A stretch of 64,000 bases of DNA from Bacillus tequilensis KCTC 13622 (lineage in GTDB: Bacteria; Bacillota; Bacilli; Bacillales; Bacillaceae), in assembly GCF_000507145.1 (NCBI RefSeq), contig NZ_AYTO01000034.1, positions 372,001-436,000 of the forward strand, read 5' to 3'. Below the pieces are notes generated by a model. The model made no database searches. It was not told where the DNA came from and saw nothing but the letters and a program-made list of their open reading frames with translations. The translations under genes and the position numbers were made by a program. Shown here piece by piece: positions 16,626 through 25,350 of this stretch. Numbering within the stretch: position 1 is the first letter of the stretch; each line of letters starts with the position of its first letter.

Positions 16626-18050
16626 ATGGCAACTGAGTATGATGTAGTCATATTGGGCGGTGGTACCGGCGGTTATGTCGCGGCCATCAGAGCCGCTCAG
16701 CTCGGCTTAAAAACAGCCGTTGTAGAAAAGGAAAATCTCGGAGGAACATGTCTGCATAAAGGCTGTATCCCGAGTAAAGCGCTGCTTAGAAGCGCAGAGG
16801 TATATCGGACAGCCCGTGAAGCTGATCAATTCGGAGTGGAAACGGCTGGCGTATCCCTCAACTTTGAAAAAGTCCAGCAGCGTAAGCAAGCTGTTGTTGA
16901 TAAGCTTGCGGCCGGCGTGAGTCATTTAATGAAAAAAGGAAAAATCGACGTGTATAACGGATATGGGCGTATCCTCGGTCCGTCAATCTTCTCTCCGCTG
17001 CCGGGAACGATTTCTGTAGAACGGGGAAATGGCGAAGAAAATGATATGCTGATCCCGAAACAAGTCATCATTGCAACAGGATCAAGACCGAAAATGCTTC
17101 CGGGCCTTGAAGCGGACGGCGAGCATGTCATGACTTCGGATGAGGCTCTCCAAATGGAGAAGCTCCCTAAATCGATCATCATCGTCGGAGGAGGCGTTAT
17201 TGGGATTGAGTGGGCGTCTATGCTTCATGATTTTGGCGTGAAGGTTACGGTTATTGAATACGCGGACCGCATATTGCCGACTGAAGATCAAGACATTTCA
17301 AAAGAAATGGAAAGTCTTCTGAAGAAAAAAGGCATTCAGTTCGTCACAGGGGCAAAAGTGCTGCCTGACACAATGACAAAAACGCCGGATGACATTAGCA
17401 TACAGGCTGAAAAAGCTGGAGAAACGGTTACCTACTCCGCAGAAAAAATGCTCGTTTCCATCGGCAGACAGGCAAATATCGAAGGCATCGGCATCGAAAA
17501 CACCGATATTGTCACTGAAAATGGCGTCATTTCAGTTAATGAAAGCTGCCAAACGAAGGAATCTCATATTTACGCAATCGGAGACGTGATCGGGGGCCTT
17601 CAGTTAGCACACGTTGCATCACATGAAGGAATCATTGCCGTCGAGCACTTTGCGGGCCTCAATCCGCACCCGCTTGAGTCAGCACTTGTACCGAAGTGCA
17701 TCTACTCAAGCCCTGAAGCTGCCAGTGTCGGCTTAACCGAAGAAGAGGCAAAGGCGAACGGACATAATGTCAAGATCGGCAAATTCCCATTTATGGCCAT
17801 TGGAAAAGCGCTTGTATACGGAGAAAGCGACGGATTTGTAAAAATTGTGGCTGATTGTGATACCGATGATATCCTTGGCGTGCATATGATCGGCCCGCAT
17901 GTCACTGACATGATTTCAGAAGCGGGGCTTGCCAAAGTGCTGGACGCGACGCCATGGGAGATTGGACAAACGATTCATCCGCATCCAACGCTTTCTGAAG
18001 CAATTGGAGAAGCAGCGCTTGCCGCAGACGGCAAAGCCATTCATTTTTAA
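16626..18050 (+). CDS. lpdV: dihydrolipoyl dehydrogenase (E3) of the branched-chain keto acid complex
   Basis: The 474-residue flavoprotein re-oxidises the lipoyl groups on BkdB and reduces NAD. The FAD motif GGGTGGYVAAIRAAQLG is at the N-terminus. The redox disulfide motif GGTCLHKGCIPSK is at about residues 40-52. The second Rossmann motif is IIIVGGGVIGIEWAS, and AIGDV marks the second FAD contact. The catalytic dyad is in TIHPHPTLSEA near the end. It is co-transcribed with bkdAA, which starts 21 nt later. Confidence 0.94.
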   Translation: MATEYDVVILGGGTGGYVAAIRAAQLGLKTAVVEKENLGGTCLHKGCIPSKALLRSAEVYRTAREADQFGVETAGVSLNFEKVQQRKQAVVDKLAAGVSHLMKKGKIDVYNGYGRILGPSIFSPLPGTISVERGNGEENDMLIPKQVIIATGSRPKMLPGLEADGEHVMTSDEALQMEKLPKSIIIVGGGVIGIEWASMLHDFGVKVTVIEYADRILPTEDQDISKEMESLLKKKGIQFVTGAKVLPDTMTKTPDDISIQAEKAGETVTYSAEKMLVSIGRQANIEGIGIENTDIVTENGVISVNESCQTKESHIYAIGDVIGGLQLAHVASHEGIIAVEHFAGLNPHPLESALVPKCIYSSPEAASVGLTEEEAKANGHNVKIGKFPFMAIGKALVYGESDGFVKIVADCDTDDILGVHMIGPHVTDMISEAGLAKVLDATPWEIGQTIHPHPTLSEAIGEAALAADGKAIHF

Positions 18051-18071
18051 AAGCATAAAGGAGGGGCTTGA

Positions 18072-19064
18072 ATGAGTACAAACCGACATCAAGCACTAGG
18101 GCTGACGGATCAGGAAGCCGTTGATATGTATAGAACCATGCTGTTAGCAAGAAAAATCGATGAAAGAATGTGGCTGTTAAACCGCTCTGGCAAAATCCCG
18201 TTCGTGATCTCTTGTCAAGGACAGGAAGCTGCACAGGTAGGAGCTGCTTTCGCTCTTGACCGCGAGATGGATTATGTACTGCCGTATTATAGAGACATGG
18301 GCGTTGTGCTGGCGTTTGGCATGTCGGCAAAGGACCTAATGATGTCCGGGTTTGCTAAAGCGGCAGATCCGAACTCAGGAGGCCGTCAAATGCCGGGGCA
18401 TTTCGGGCAAAAGGAAAACCGCATCGTGACAGGATCATCTCCGGTTACAACGCAAGTGCCGCACGCAGTCGGCATTGCACTGGCGGGACGGATGGAGAAA
18501 AAGGATATCGCAGCCTTTGTTACGTTTGGTGAGGGCTCTTCGAACCAAGGCGATTTCCATGAAGGGGCAAACTTTGCCGCTGTCCATAAGCTGCCGGTTA
18601 TTTTCATGTGTGAAAACAATAAGTACGCAATCTCAGTCCCATACGATAAGCAAGTCGCATGTGAGAACATTTCCGACCGTGCTGTAGGCTATGGGATGCC
18701 TGGCGTAACCGTGAATGGAAACGACCCGCTGGAAGTTTATCAAGCGGTCAAAGAAGCGCGTGAACGGGCGCGCAGAGGAGAGGGCCCGACATTAATTGAA
18801 ACCATTTCTTACCGCCTTACACCGCATTCCAGTGATGACGATGACAGCAGCTACAGAGGCCGTGAAGAAGTAGAGGAAGCTAAAAAAAGTGACCCTCTGC
18901 TTACTTATCAAGCTTACATAAAAGAAATAGGCCTGCTGTCTGATGAGACAGAACAAACCATGCTGGATGAAATCATGGCAATCATCAATGAAGCGACAGA
19001 TGAAGCGGAGAACGCTCCTTATGCAGCTCCTGAGTCAGCGCTTGATTATGTGTATGCGAAGTAG
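18072..19064 (+). CDS. bkdAA: 2-oxoisovalerate dehydrogenase E1 alpha subunit
   Basis: The 330-residue thiamine-diphosphate subunit decarboxylates branched-chain 2-keto acids. The ThDP/Mg motif runs from GEGSSNQGDFHEG to CENNKYAIS, near residues 154-185. The SYRLTPHSSDDDDSSYRG segment matches the phosphorylation-loop region of E1 alpha proteins. It works as an alpha2beta2 tetramer with BkdAB. GGAGG precedes ATG 18072. Confidence 0.94.
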   Translation: MSTNRHQALGLTDQEAVDMYRTMLLARKIDERMWLLNRSGKIPFVISCQGQEAAQVGAAFALDREMDYVLPYYRDMGVVLAFGMSAKDLMMSGFAKAADPNSGGRQMPGHFGQKENRIVTGSSPVTTQVPHAVGIALAGRMEKKDIAAFVTFGEGSSNQGDFHEGANFAAVHKLPVIFMCENNKYAISVPYDKQVACENISDRAVGYGMPGVTVNGNDPLEVYQAVKEARERARRGEGPTLIETISYRLTPHSSDDDDSSYRGREEVEEAKKSDPLLTYQAYIKEIGLLSDETEQTMLDEIMAIINEATDEAENAPYAAPESALDYVYAK

Positions 19065-19077
19065 GGAGGAAGAACAA

Positions 19078-20061
19078 ATGTCAGTAATGTCATATATTGA
19101 TGCAATCAATTTGGCGATGAAAGAAGAAATGGAACGAGACCCTCGCGTTTTCGTCCTTGGGGAAGATGTAGGAAGAAAAGGCGGTGTGTTTAAAGCCACA
19201 GCCGGACTTTATGAACAGTTCGGAGAAGAGCGCGTGATGGATACGCCGCTTGCTGAATCAGCGATCGCCGGAGTCGGTATCGGAGCGGCTATGTACGGCA
19301 TGAGGCCGATTGCCGAAATGCAGTTTGCCGATTTTATTATGCCGGCGGTCAACCAAATTATCTCCGAGGCTGCTAAAGTCCGTTACCGAAGCAACAATGA
19401 CTGGAGCTGCCCAATTGTCGTCAGAGCGCCATACGGCGGAGGCGTGCACGGGGCACTTTATCATTCTCAATCAGTCGAAGCGATTTTCGCCAATCAGCCC
19501 GGACTGAAAATTGTCATGCCTTCAACGCCGTATGACGCGAAAGGACTCTTAAAAGCCGCGGTTCGTGATGAAGATCCGGTGCTGTTTTTTGAGCATAAAC
19601 GCGCGTACCGTCTCATAAAAGGAGAGGTTCCGGCAGATGACTATGTCCTGCCGATCGGCAAGGCTGATGTAAAACGGGAAGGCGACGACATCACGGTGAT
19701 CACTTATGGCCTGTGTGTCCACTTCGCACTACAGGCTGCAGAACGTCTCGAAAAAGATGGCATTTCAGTGCATGTAGTTGATTTAAGAACAGTCTATCCG
19801 CTTGATAAAGAAGCCATCATCGAAGCCGCATCCAAAACAGGTAAAGTCCTTTTGGTCACAGAAGATACAAAAGAAGGCAGCATCATGAGTGAGGTGGCCG
19901 CGATTATATCCGAGCATTGTCTGTTCGACTTAGACGCGCCGATCAAACGGCTTGCAGGTCCTGATGTTCCGGCTATGCCTTATGCGCCGACAATGGAAAA
20001 ATACTTTATGCTCAACCCTGATAAAGTGGAAGCGGCGATGAGAGAATTAGCGGAGTTTTAA
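19078..20061 (+). CDS. bkdAB: 2-oxoisovalerate dehydrogenase E1 beta subunit
   Basis: ATG 19078 follows GGGAGGAAGAACAA and gives 327 residues. The open frame reaches back into bkdAA but has no RBS there. Transketolase-type motifs include VFVLGEDVGRKGGVFKAT at the N-terminus, then TPLAESAIAGVGIGAAMYG and VRAPYGGGVHGALYHSQS. The C-terminal transketolase domain contains the LRTVYPLDKEAI segment. The product completes the E1 component with BkdAA. Confidence 0.94.
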   Translation: MSVMSYIDAINLAMKEEMERDPRVFVLGEDVGRKGGVFKATAGLYEQFGEERVMDTPLAESAIAGVGIGAAMYGMRPIAEMQFADFIMPAVNQIISEAAKVRYRSNNDWSCPIVVRAPYGGGVHGALYHSQSVEAIFANQPGLKIVMPSTPYDAKGLLKAAVRDEDPVLFFEHKRAYRLIKGEVPADDYVLPIGKADVKREGDDITVITYGLCVHFALQAAERLEKDGISVHVVDLRTVYPLDKEAIIEAASKTGKVLLVTEDTKEGSIMSEVAAIISEHCLFDLDAPIKRLAGPDVPAMPYAPTMEKYFMLNPDKVEAAMRELAEF

Positions 20062-20082
20062 AGACGTAAGGAGGATACAATC

Positions 20083-21354
20083 ATGGCAATTGAACAAATG
20101 ACGATGCCGCAGCTTGGAGAAAGCGTGACAGAGGGGACGATCAGCAAATGGCTTGTCGCCCCAGGTGATAAAGTGAACAAATACGATCCGATCGCGGAAG
20201 TCATGACGGATAAGGTAAATGCAGAGGTTCCGTCTTCTTTTAGCGGGACGATTACAGAGCTTGTTGGCGAAGAAGGCCAGACTCTGGAAGTCGGGGAAGT
20301 GATTTGTAAAATCGAAATAGAAGGCGCAGATCCGGCCGAACAAAAACAGGAGCAGCCAGTGGCATCAGCAGCTGAGACGCCTGTCGCAGAAAGCAGCGCC
20401 GAAGCAAACGATCAGCCCAATAAAAAGCGCTACTCGCCGGCTGTACTTCGTTTGGCCGGAGAGCATGGCATTGATCTTGATCAAGTGACAGGAACAGGTG
20501 CCGGCGGCCGCATTACGCGAAAAGATATTCAACAAGTCATTGAAACAGGCGGCGTGCAAGAACGTGCTGAGGAGCCGAAGACAGCAGCTCCCGCATCAGA
20601 AGCTGGACCAAAACCGGAGCCGAAGGAAGAAATTTCATATCCTGCGTCTGCCGCCGGAGATCAAGAAATCCCAGTTACAGCTGTAAGAAAAGCGATTGCT
20701 TCTAATATGAAACGGAGCAAAACAGAAATTCCGCATGCTTGGACGATGATGGAAGTTGATGTCACAAACATGGTGGCATATCGCAACAGTATAAAAGATT
20801 CCTTCAAAAAGACAGAAGGATTTAATTTAACGTTCTTCGCCTTTTTTGTAAAAGCAGTCGCTCAGGCGTTAAAAGAATTCCCGCAAATGAATAGCATGTG
20901 GGCGGGCGACAAAATCATTCAGAAAAAGGATATCAATATTTCAATCGCGGTTGCCACAGAGGATTCTTTATTTGTTCCTGTGATTAAAAACGCTGATGAA
21001 AAAACAATTAAAGGCATTGCGAGAGAAATTACGGATCTCGCCAAAAAAGTAAGAGAAGGAAAACTTTCAGCAGACGACATGCAGGGAGGGACGTTTACCG
21101 TCAACAACACAGGTTCGTTCGGATCTGTTCAGTCGATGGGCATTATCAACTACCCTCAGGCTGCCATCCTTCAGGTGGAATCTATCGTCAAACGCCCGGT
21201 AGTCATGGAGCATGGCATGATTGCTGTCAGAGACATGGTCAATCTGTGCCTGTCCTTGGATCACAGAGTGCTGGACGGCCTTGTGTGCGGTCGATTCTTG
21301 GGACGGGTAAAACAAATTTTAGAATCGATTGACGAGAAAACGTCAGTTTACTAA
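20083..21354 (+). CDS. bkdB: lipoamide acyltransferase (E2) of the branched-chain keto acid complex
   Basis: The 423-residue core of the complex has three parts. An N-terminal lipoyl domain carries the lipoylated Lys in MTDKVNAEV near residue 44. A small E3/E1-binding domain reads YSPAVLRLAGEHGIDLDQV, near 124-160, within Ala/Pro/Glu-rich linkers. The C-terminal catalytic domain ends with the active-site LSLDHRVLDGLVCG. It transfers the branched acyl group to CoA, giving the substrate for Ptb. It is the last gene of the operon. Confidence 0.94.
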   Translation: MAIEQMTMPQLGESVTEGTISKWLVAPGDKVNKYDPIAEVMTDKVNAEVPSSFSGTITELVGEEGQTLEVGEVICKIEIEGADPAEQKQEQPVASAAETPVAESSAEANDQPNKKRYSPAVLRLAGEHGIDLDQVTGTGAGGRITRKDIQQVIETGGVQERAEEPKTAAPASEAGPKPEPKEEISYPASAAGDQEIPVTAVRKAIASNMKRSKTEIPHAWTMMEVDVTNMVAYRNSIKDSFKKTEGFNLTFFAFFVKAVAQALKEFPQMNSMWAGDKIIQKKDINISIAVATEDSLFVPVIKNADEKTIKGIAREITDLAKKVREGKLSADDMQGGTFTVNNTGSFGSVQSMGIINYPQAAILQVESIVKRPVVMEHGMIAVRDMVNLCLSLDHRVLDGLVCGRFLGRVKQILESIDEKTSVY

Positions 21355-21361
21355 ATAGCAG

Positions 21362-21406
21362 AAAGAGCATTTTTTGAAACATACATTCAAAAAATGCTCT
21401 TTTTCT
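21362..21406 (+). terminator. terminator of the bkd operon
   Basis: A 17-bp stem (21362-21378 with 21386-21402) is followed by a short T run. The symmetric A/T content may also serve bmrR on the minus strand. Confidence 0.85.
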
Positions 21407-21413
21407 ATAGAGG

Positions 21414-22250
21414 TTATTCAGCAATTCGGATTTTCATTTCAACCCGATATTCTTCTTGTTTTTTCGGTGAGTAATGAATCGGTATGATTAACTCGTAGAC
21501 ATCACTGACAACAGTCAATTGGCGGTCAGTGACATACTTGATAAGCTTCTGTAAGTTGAGAAAATAATGCTCAGGTGAAAAGTTATATGCGATACAAACA
21601 TACCTGCCCTTAGGAATTGTTGTGATTTCCATATCCGGCGTAATCGCAGAAATTTGTTTATTCGTTAATACAGGCGTGAAGATATGCCGGTACTTCATTT
21701 CATCAATGCTGGTGTACGGCTGAAACGAGAAAGTGGCGCCGTAGCTGTTGTTTGTAAATCCATCTGCTGATTCAATAAATTTTTTCAATTTGCTATAGGA
21801 GGCGTTGAGCACATTTTCAGGCCCGATTCCATCTGCCTCTGTTTGAATGATGCGTGTTTCTTCTTCATCTAAAAGAAACACCTCGCCGAGCGCGGGAAAT
21901 TCCATCTGCCGTTTCATTCGCTTTTTTACCATTGCGATGGTTTGCTCCAATGCTGATAAAAAGTCTAATTTCTCCCTGATTTGCTTCTCCTGCTCCGAAT
22001 AAAAAGCAAACAGTTCTTCCATTTCTAAGTCCTGTGCCTTTTTCATCTCTTCTAAAGGTGTGCCGATGTATTTCAATGATTTGATCAAATCCAGATGAAT
22101 GAGCTGAGAATCAGTATAATAGCGATAGCTGGTATCCGGATCGACGTAGGCCGGTTTAAATAAATCAATTTTATCATAGTAACGGAGCGCCTTAATTGAC
22201 ACGTTTGCCAGTTTTGAAACTTCTCCAATTGAATAATAAGATTCCTCCAT
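21414..22250 (-). CDS. bmrR: multidrug-sensing MerR-family activator
   Basis: The 278-residue regulator has an N-terminal MerR winged helix (YYSIGEVSKLANVSIKALRYYDKI). A long dimerisation coiled coil spans roughly residues 75-118. The C-terminal GyrI-like drug-binding domain has its key acidic residue at E253 in YELIIP. It binds cationic lipophilic drugs and activates bmr by untwisting the 19-bp spacer promoter. It is the last gene of bmrU-bmr-bmrR. Compared with the 168 protein as remembered, there are scattered substitutions, indicating a related taxon rather than 168. Confidence 0.95.
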   Translation of the reverse strand: MEESYYSIGEVSKLANVSIKALRYYDKIDLFKPAYVDPDTSYRYYTDSQLIHLDLIKSLKYIGTPLEEMKKAQDLEMEELFAFYSEQEKQIREKLDFLSALEQTIAMVKKRMKRQMEFPALGEVFLLDEEETRIIQTEADGIGPENVLNASYSKLKKFIESADGFTNNSYGATFSFQPYTSIDEMKYRHIFTPVLTNKQISAITPDMEITTIPKGRYVCIAYNFSPEHYFLNLQKLIKYVTDRQLTVVSDVYELIIPIHYSPKKQEEYRVEMKIRIAE

Positions 22251-22282
22251 GCCATCACTCCTTCTATATCAGTATAATAAAG

Positions 22283-22316
22283 AAGCGCATTCTTTGCAGT
22301 ATACAAAGAATACGCT
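22283..22316 (-). terminator. hairpin between bmr and bmrR
   Basis: A stem of about 14 bp (22283-22296 with 22304-22316, one G-U pair on the transcribed minus strand) begins right after the bmr stop and is followed by CTTTATT. It probably attenuates read-through from bmr into bmrR. Confidence 0.6.
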
Positions 22317-22320
22317 TTTA

Positions 22321-23490
22321 TCATGTGCTGGCTTTTGCATGTGCAGGCGCTTTCCAAGCAATGGTCAGCGCAATGCCTATGGCTAAAGAAACTGTTGCAA
22401 AGTAGAATGGATAGTTTACATCAATATCGAACATCATTCCGCCGATAATAGGCCCGAATACATTGCCGATGCTTGTAAACATTGAATTCATACCGCCGGC
22501 AAACCCCTGTTCATTTCCCGCAATCTTTGACAGATAAGTCGTTACCGCAGGACGCATGAGATCAAATCCGACAAACACGGTGACTGTAACTAGCAGAATC
22601 GCAGCATAAGAATTCACGATTGTCATCAAGAATACCAGACTCGTCGAGAGAAGTAAGCTGTACCGAATTAAATGAATTTCGCCAAACCATCTTGTAAAGC
22701 GATCGAATAAGACGACTTGTGTAATGGCGCCAACAATCGCTCCGCCTGTAATCATAATGGCGATGTCGCTTGCCGTAAATCCGAATTTATGGTCAACGAA
22801 TAACGCGAATAACGATTCAAATGACGCTAAACCGAAAGACGAAATCAGGATAATAAGAAAAGCAATGAAATACATAGGGGCAAAAATCCGTTTAAAGCCT
22901 GTTTTCTGCCCCGTTAGTTCCTGATTCTCTGGATTTCGCTCCGGCTCGCGCAGCGTGAAGATTGATAAAATGGCTGCCAGCAATGCAAAGGCCGCCGCAA
23001 AGAAAAAGGGGAGGCGGGAATGGATTTCCGCCAAAAATCCCCCGATCCCGGGGCCGATAATAAAGCCTGTTGAAATGGCTGCTGACATATATCCGAGCGC
23101 TTTCGGCCGTGTTTTAATGGTCGTGATATCTGCGATAAAAGCCGTGACCCCGGGCATAATGAAGGCCGCGCTGATACCGCCGAGCATACGGGATATAAAC
23201 AGCATCTCAACTGTTTTTCCGATGCCGAATAATAACTCCGAAACACTAAAGAAAAACAGGCCGATCACGATCATGATTTTACGTCCAAAGCGGTCAACCC
23301 ATCGGCCGGCTATTGGTGAAACAATGAGCTGTGTAACAGCGAAGCAGGCGACCATATAGCCCACCGCGGTACCCGATAAATGCAATTCATTCATAATGGT
23401 AGGTGTTACCGGAATGACAAGTCCGATCCCCAAAAAAGCAATAAATAAATTGATCAATAATATGGTTAAGGTGATATTTTGTTTCTCCAT
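22321..23490 (-). CDS. bmr: multidrug efflux transporter Bmr (MFS)
   Basis: The 389-residue protein has 12 predicted membrane segments and is a major-facilitator drug/H+ antiporter. MFS marks visible are GRWVDRFGRKIMIVIG in the loop between segments 2 and 3, and GPGIGGFLAE in segment 5 (antiporter motif C). It exports cationic drugs such as ethidium and rhodamine, by family knowledge. GGGGAAG precedes the ATG. Expression is controlled from the BmrR promoter just upstream. Confidence 0.95.
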   Translation of the reverse strand: MEKQNITLTILLINLFIAFLGIGLVIPVTPTIMNELHLSGTAVGYMVACFAVTQLIVSPIAGRWVDRFGRKIMIVIGLFFFSVSELLFGIGKTVEMLFISRMLGGISAAFIMPGVTAFIADITTIKTRPKALGYMSAAISTGFIIGPGIGGFLAEIHSRLPFFFAAAFALLAAILSIFTLREPERNPENQELTGQKTGFKRIFAPMYFIAFLIILISSFGLASFESLFALFVDHKFGFTASDIAIMITGGAIVGAITQVVLFDRFTRWFGEIHLIRYSLLLSTSLVFLMTIVNSYAAILLVTVTVFVGFDLMRPAVTTYLSKIAGNEQGFAGGMNSMFTSIGNVFGPIIGGMMFDIDVNYPFYFATVSLAIGIALTIAWKAPAHAKAST

Positions 23491-23523
23491 GTGACTTCCC
23501 CTTTTTTAAAGTGTATCCCTTAT

Positions 23524-23554
23524 ACTGTAAAGCCTCCTCTTAGGGGAGAGTCAA
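23524..23554 (-). promoter_or_regulatory. BmrR-activated bmr promoter, 19-bp spacer
   Basis: On the minus strand TTGACT (23549-23554) and TACAGT (23524-23529) are 19 bp apart. Between them is the dyad CTCCCCTAAGAGGAG that forms the BmrR binding site. The long spacer is the hallmark of MerR-type activation. Confidence 0.9.
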
Positions 23555-23589
23555 CGGATTTGCAAAATCTTTCTAAGCGCGCAAGACAG

Positions 23590-24483
23590 TTATTCATTTG
23601 CAGGAACAAGCATGTCGATGTGCTGCGGCAGGACTTGAATCACCGCGGGCGTATGTGTATAAACTTCTCCATCCATATCAGCCTTTTTGACCGTATCTGT
23701 TTCAATTTCGATACGGGAGGCCTGAATATAAGACAGCTCTCCGGAAAAACGGTCAATTGTGCCCTGTTCCATGCTCATCAGCTCCCGCAATGCAGTCAGG
23801 CTGGTGTTGCGGCAGATGAGGATATCGAGTAAGCCGTCTTCTATACTGGCATCAGGCAGAGGAATTCGATTCGTTCCAATGTATTGGCCGTTCATAACGA
23901 GCAGCATAACGGCTTCTTCTTTAATTTCTTCTCCGTCAATTGTTAATGTCATTGGAAATGATGCAGCAGATGAGACGCTTCGTAAAGCACTAGTAAAATA
24001 GCTGATTTTTCCCAATAATGCTTTTTCCGTTTCGTTAATTTGATTTGACGTTTCTGTAATCAAGCCGATCCCCCAGAAATTTAAAAAGTAGCGGTCATTC
24101 ATCTGACATACGTCTATGCGTGTTTTTTTTCCTGACACAAGTGCTTCTGCCGCTTTTGCGAGGTTTTGAGGGATGCCGAGCACTCTCGAAAAGTCATTGC
24201 AAGTGCCGCCTGGCAAAATCCCGACTGCTGGCCTTTTTTCTAAAGCACTGATGCCGTTTATGCATTGATGGACCGTGCCGTCGCCGCCGAGAATAAAGAC
24301 GGTGCCGACAGTATCATCAATGGATTGGCAAAAATGATAGGCGTCGTCTTCTTGCTTTGTCTGTTTAATGATCACCTCATCTAAAGATTGTGATAATACC
24401 GGCACCACAGTCCCTAATGCTTTTTCTATATTTTTGTTGCCGGCATTTCCGTTATGAATCAGTAATGCTTTCCGGTGGCTCAT
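23590..24483 (-). CDS. bmrU: lipid kinase of the diacylglycerol kinase family
   Basis: ATG 24483 is chosen because AAAGGAG lies 8 nt upstream, giving 297 residues. The frame stays open to 24783 but without an RBS. The N-terminal DAGK catalytic domain shows [10 protein letters not shown], the nucleotide motif [15 protein letters not shown] and [13 protein letters not shown]. The C-terminal beta-rich domain carries the DGLLDILI segment. The likely substrate is a lipid such as diacylglycerol; this has not been shown here. It is the first gene of bmrU-bmr-bmrR. Confidence 0.88.
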   Translation of the reverse strand: MSHRKALLIHNGNAGNKNIEKALGTVVPVLSQSLDEVIIKQTKQEDDAYHFCQSIDDTVGTVFILGGDGTVHQCINGISALEKRPAVGILPGGTCNDFSRVLGIPQNLAKAAEALVSGKKTRIDVCQMNDRYFLNFWGIGLITETSNQINETEKALLGKISYFTSALRSVSSAASFPMTLTIDGEEIKEEAVMLLVMNGQYIGTNRIPLPDASIEDGLLDILICRNTSLTALRELMSMEQGTIDRFSGELSYIQASRIEIETDTVKKADMDGEVYTHTPAVIQVLPQHIDMLVPANE

Positions 24484-24581
24484 AAAAACTGCTCCTTTAT
24501 TTTTACATCTGGTAATATCATCCCCTTTTTCTCTCAGCAGTAAACGGAAAGCGAAAAAAGTGCACGGCCAAGCAATGTCAT

Positions 24582-24611
24582 TTGCCGATATGGGCGTTTC
24601 CTTGCTATCAT
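24582..24611 (+). promoter_or_regulatory. SigmaA-type promoter of brxB
   Basis: TTGCCG (24582-24587) and TATCAT (24606-24611) are 18 bp apart, 33 nt before the brxB TTG start. Confidence 0.45.
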
Positions 24612-24643
24612 AGGAACAGATGATGAAAAAGGAGAGGTCTTCA

Positions 24644-25081
24644 TTGAATATGGACTTTAATTTATTTATGAATGATATTGTCCGCCAGGCGAGACAAGAA
24701 ATTACAGCTGCCGGATACACTGAGCTGAAAACAGCTGAAGAGGTGGATGAGGCACTTGCGAAAAAAGGCACGACGTTAGTCATGGTAAACTCTGTTTGCG
24801 GATGCGCCGGAGGAATTGCGAGACCTGCAGCATACCATTCGGTTCACTATGATAAAAGACCTGATCAGCTCGTTACCGTTTTTGCCGGACAGGATAAAGA
24901 AGCGACAGCGCGAGCGCGTGACTATTTTGAAGGTTACCCGCCATCTTCTCCGTCCTTTGCGATTTTGAAAGACGGAAAAATCATGAAAATGGTAGAGCGC
25001 CATGAAATTGAAGGCCATGAACCGATGGCGGTTGTGGCAAAGCTGCAAGAAGCCTTTGAAGAATATTGTGAAGAAGTATAA
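24644..25081 (+). CDS. brxB: bacilliredoxin BrxB
   Basis: The preferred start is TTG 24644, with GGAGAGGT 6 nt before it; the protein then has 145 residues. The characteristic CGC motif sits in [15 protein letters not shown] (DUF1094 / YphP-YqiW family). The fold is thioredoxin-like. Bacilliredoxins remove bacillithiol from mixed disulfides on oxidised proteins. It is also known as yqiW. It is divergent from bmrU and has its own terminator, so it is a single-gene unit. Confidence 0.92.
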   Translation: MNMDFNLFMNDIVRQARQEITAAGYTELKTAEEVDEALAKKGTTLVMVNSVCGCAGGIARPAAYHSVHYDKRPDQLVTVFAGQDKEATARARDYFEGYPPSSPSFAILKDGKIMKMVERHEIEGHEPMAVVAKLQEAFEEYCEEV

Positions 25082-25085
25082 GACG

Positions 25086-25121
25086 AAAAACCCGGAGCCT
25101 TTTAGGCACCCGGGTTTTTTT
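25086..25121 (+). terminator. terminator after brxB
   Basis: ACCCGG and GCC pair with GGC and CCGGGT around a TTTTA loop, and the stem is followed by a T run. Confidence 0.85.
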
Positions 25122-25142
25122 ATGCATAAAATTCCAGATGAA

Positions 25143-25160
25143 CATGAATAAATATTAAGA
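25143..25160 (+). promoter_or_regulatory. AhrC (ARG) box, distal, upstream of artP
   Basis: CATGAATAAATATTAAGA agrees with the ARG-box consensus CATGAATAAAAATTCAAG at 14 of 18 positions as I recall the consensus. It pairs with a second box near the gene. Confidence 0.5.
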
Positions 25161-25297
25161 GATTATACAATTTTATTGTACAATGAATCTATTTTTATCT
25201 CGTATGATCAAAAAAGAGAGCACTAGAAAAATAAGCTTGAAGATAATTTTTAAAAATAGTATTGCATAAAAATAAGAAACTGTTTAAAATACAAATT

Positions 25298-25315
25298 AAC
25301 GAATAAATATTCAAA
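25298..25315 (+). promoter_or_regulatory. AhrC (ARG) box, proximal, upstream of artP
   Basis: AACGAATAAATATTCAAA agrees with the ARG-box consensus at 14 of 18 positions. It lies 36 bp before the artP start codon. Two boxes about 155 bp apart would allow looping by hexameric AhrC/ArgR. Confidence 0.55.
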
Positions 25316-25350
25316 CACACTAAACGTAATGAATATGGGGGAAATGGATC

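Noticed and set aside
23590-24783. 397-codon reading of the bmrU frame starting near 24783
   Set aside because: The extra N-terminal 100 codons have no RBS and overlap brxB on the other strand; AAAGGAG before ATG 24483 fixes the start.
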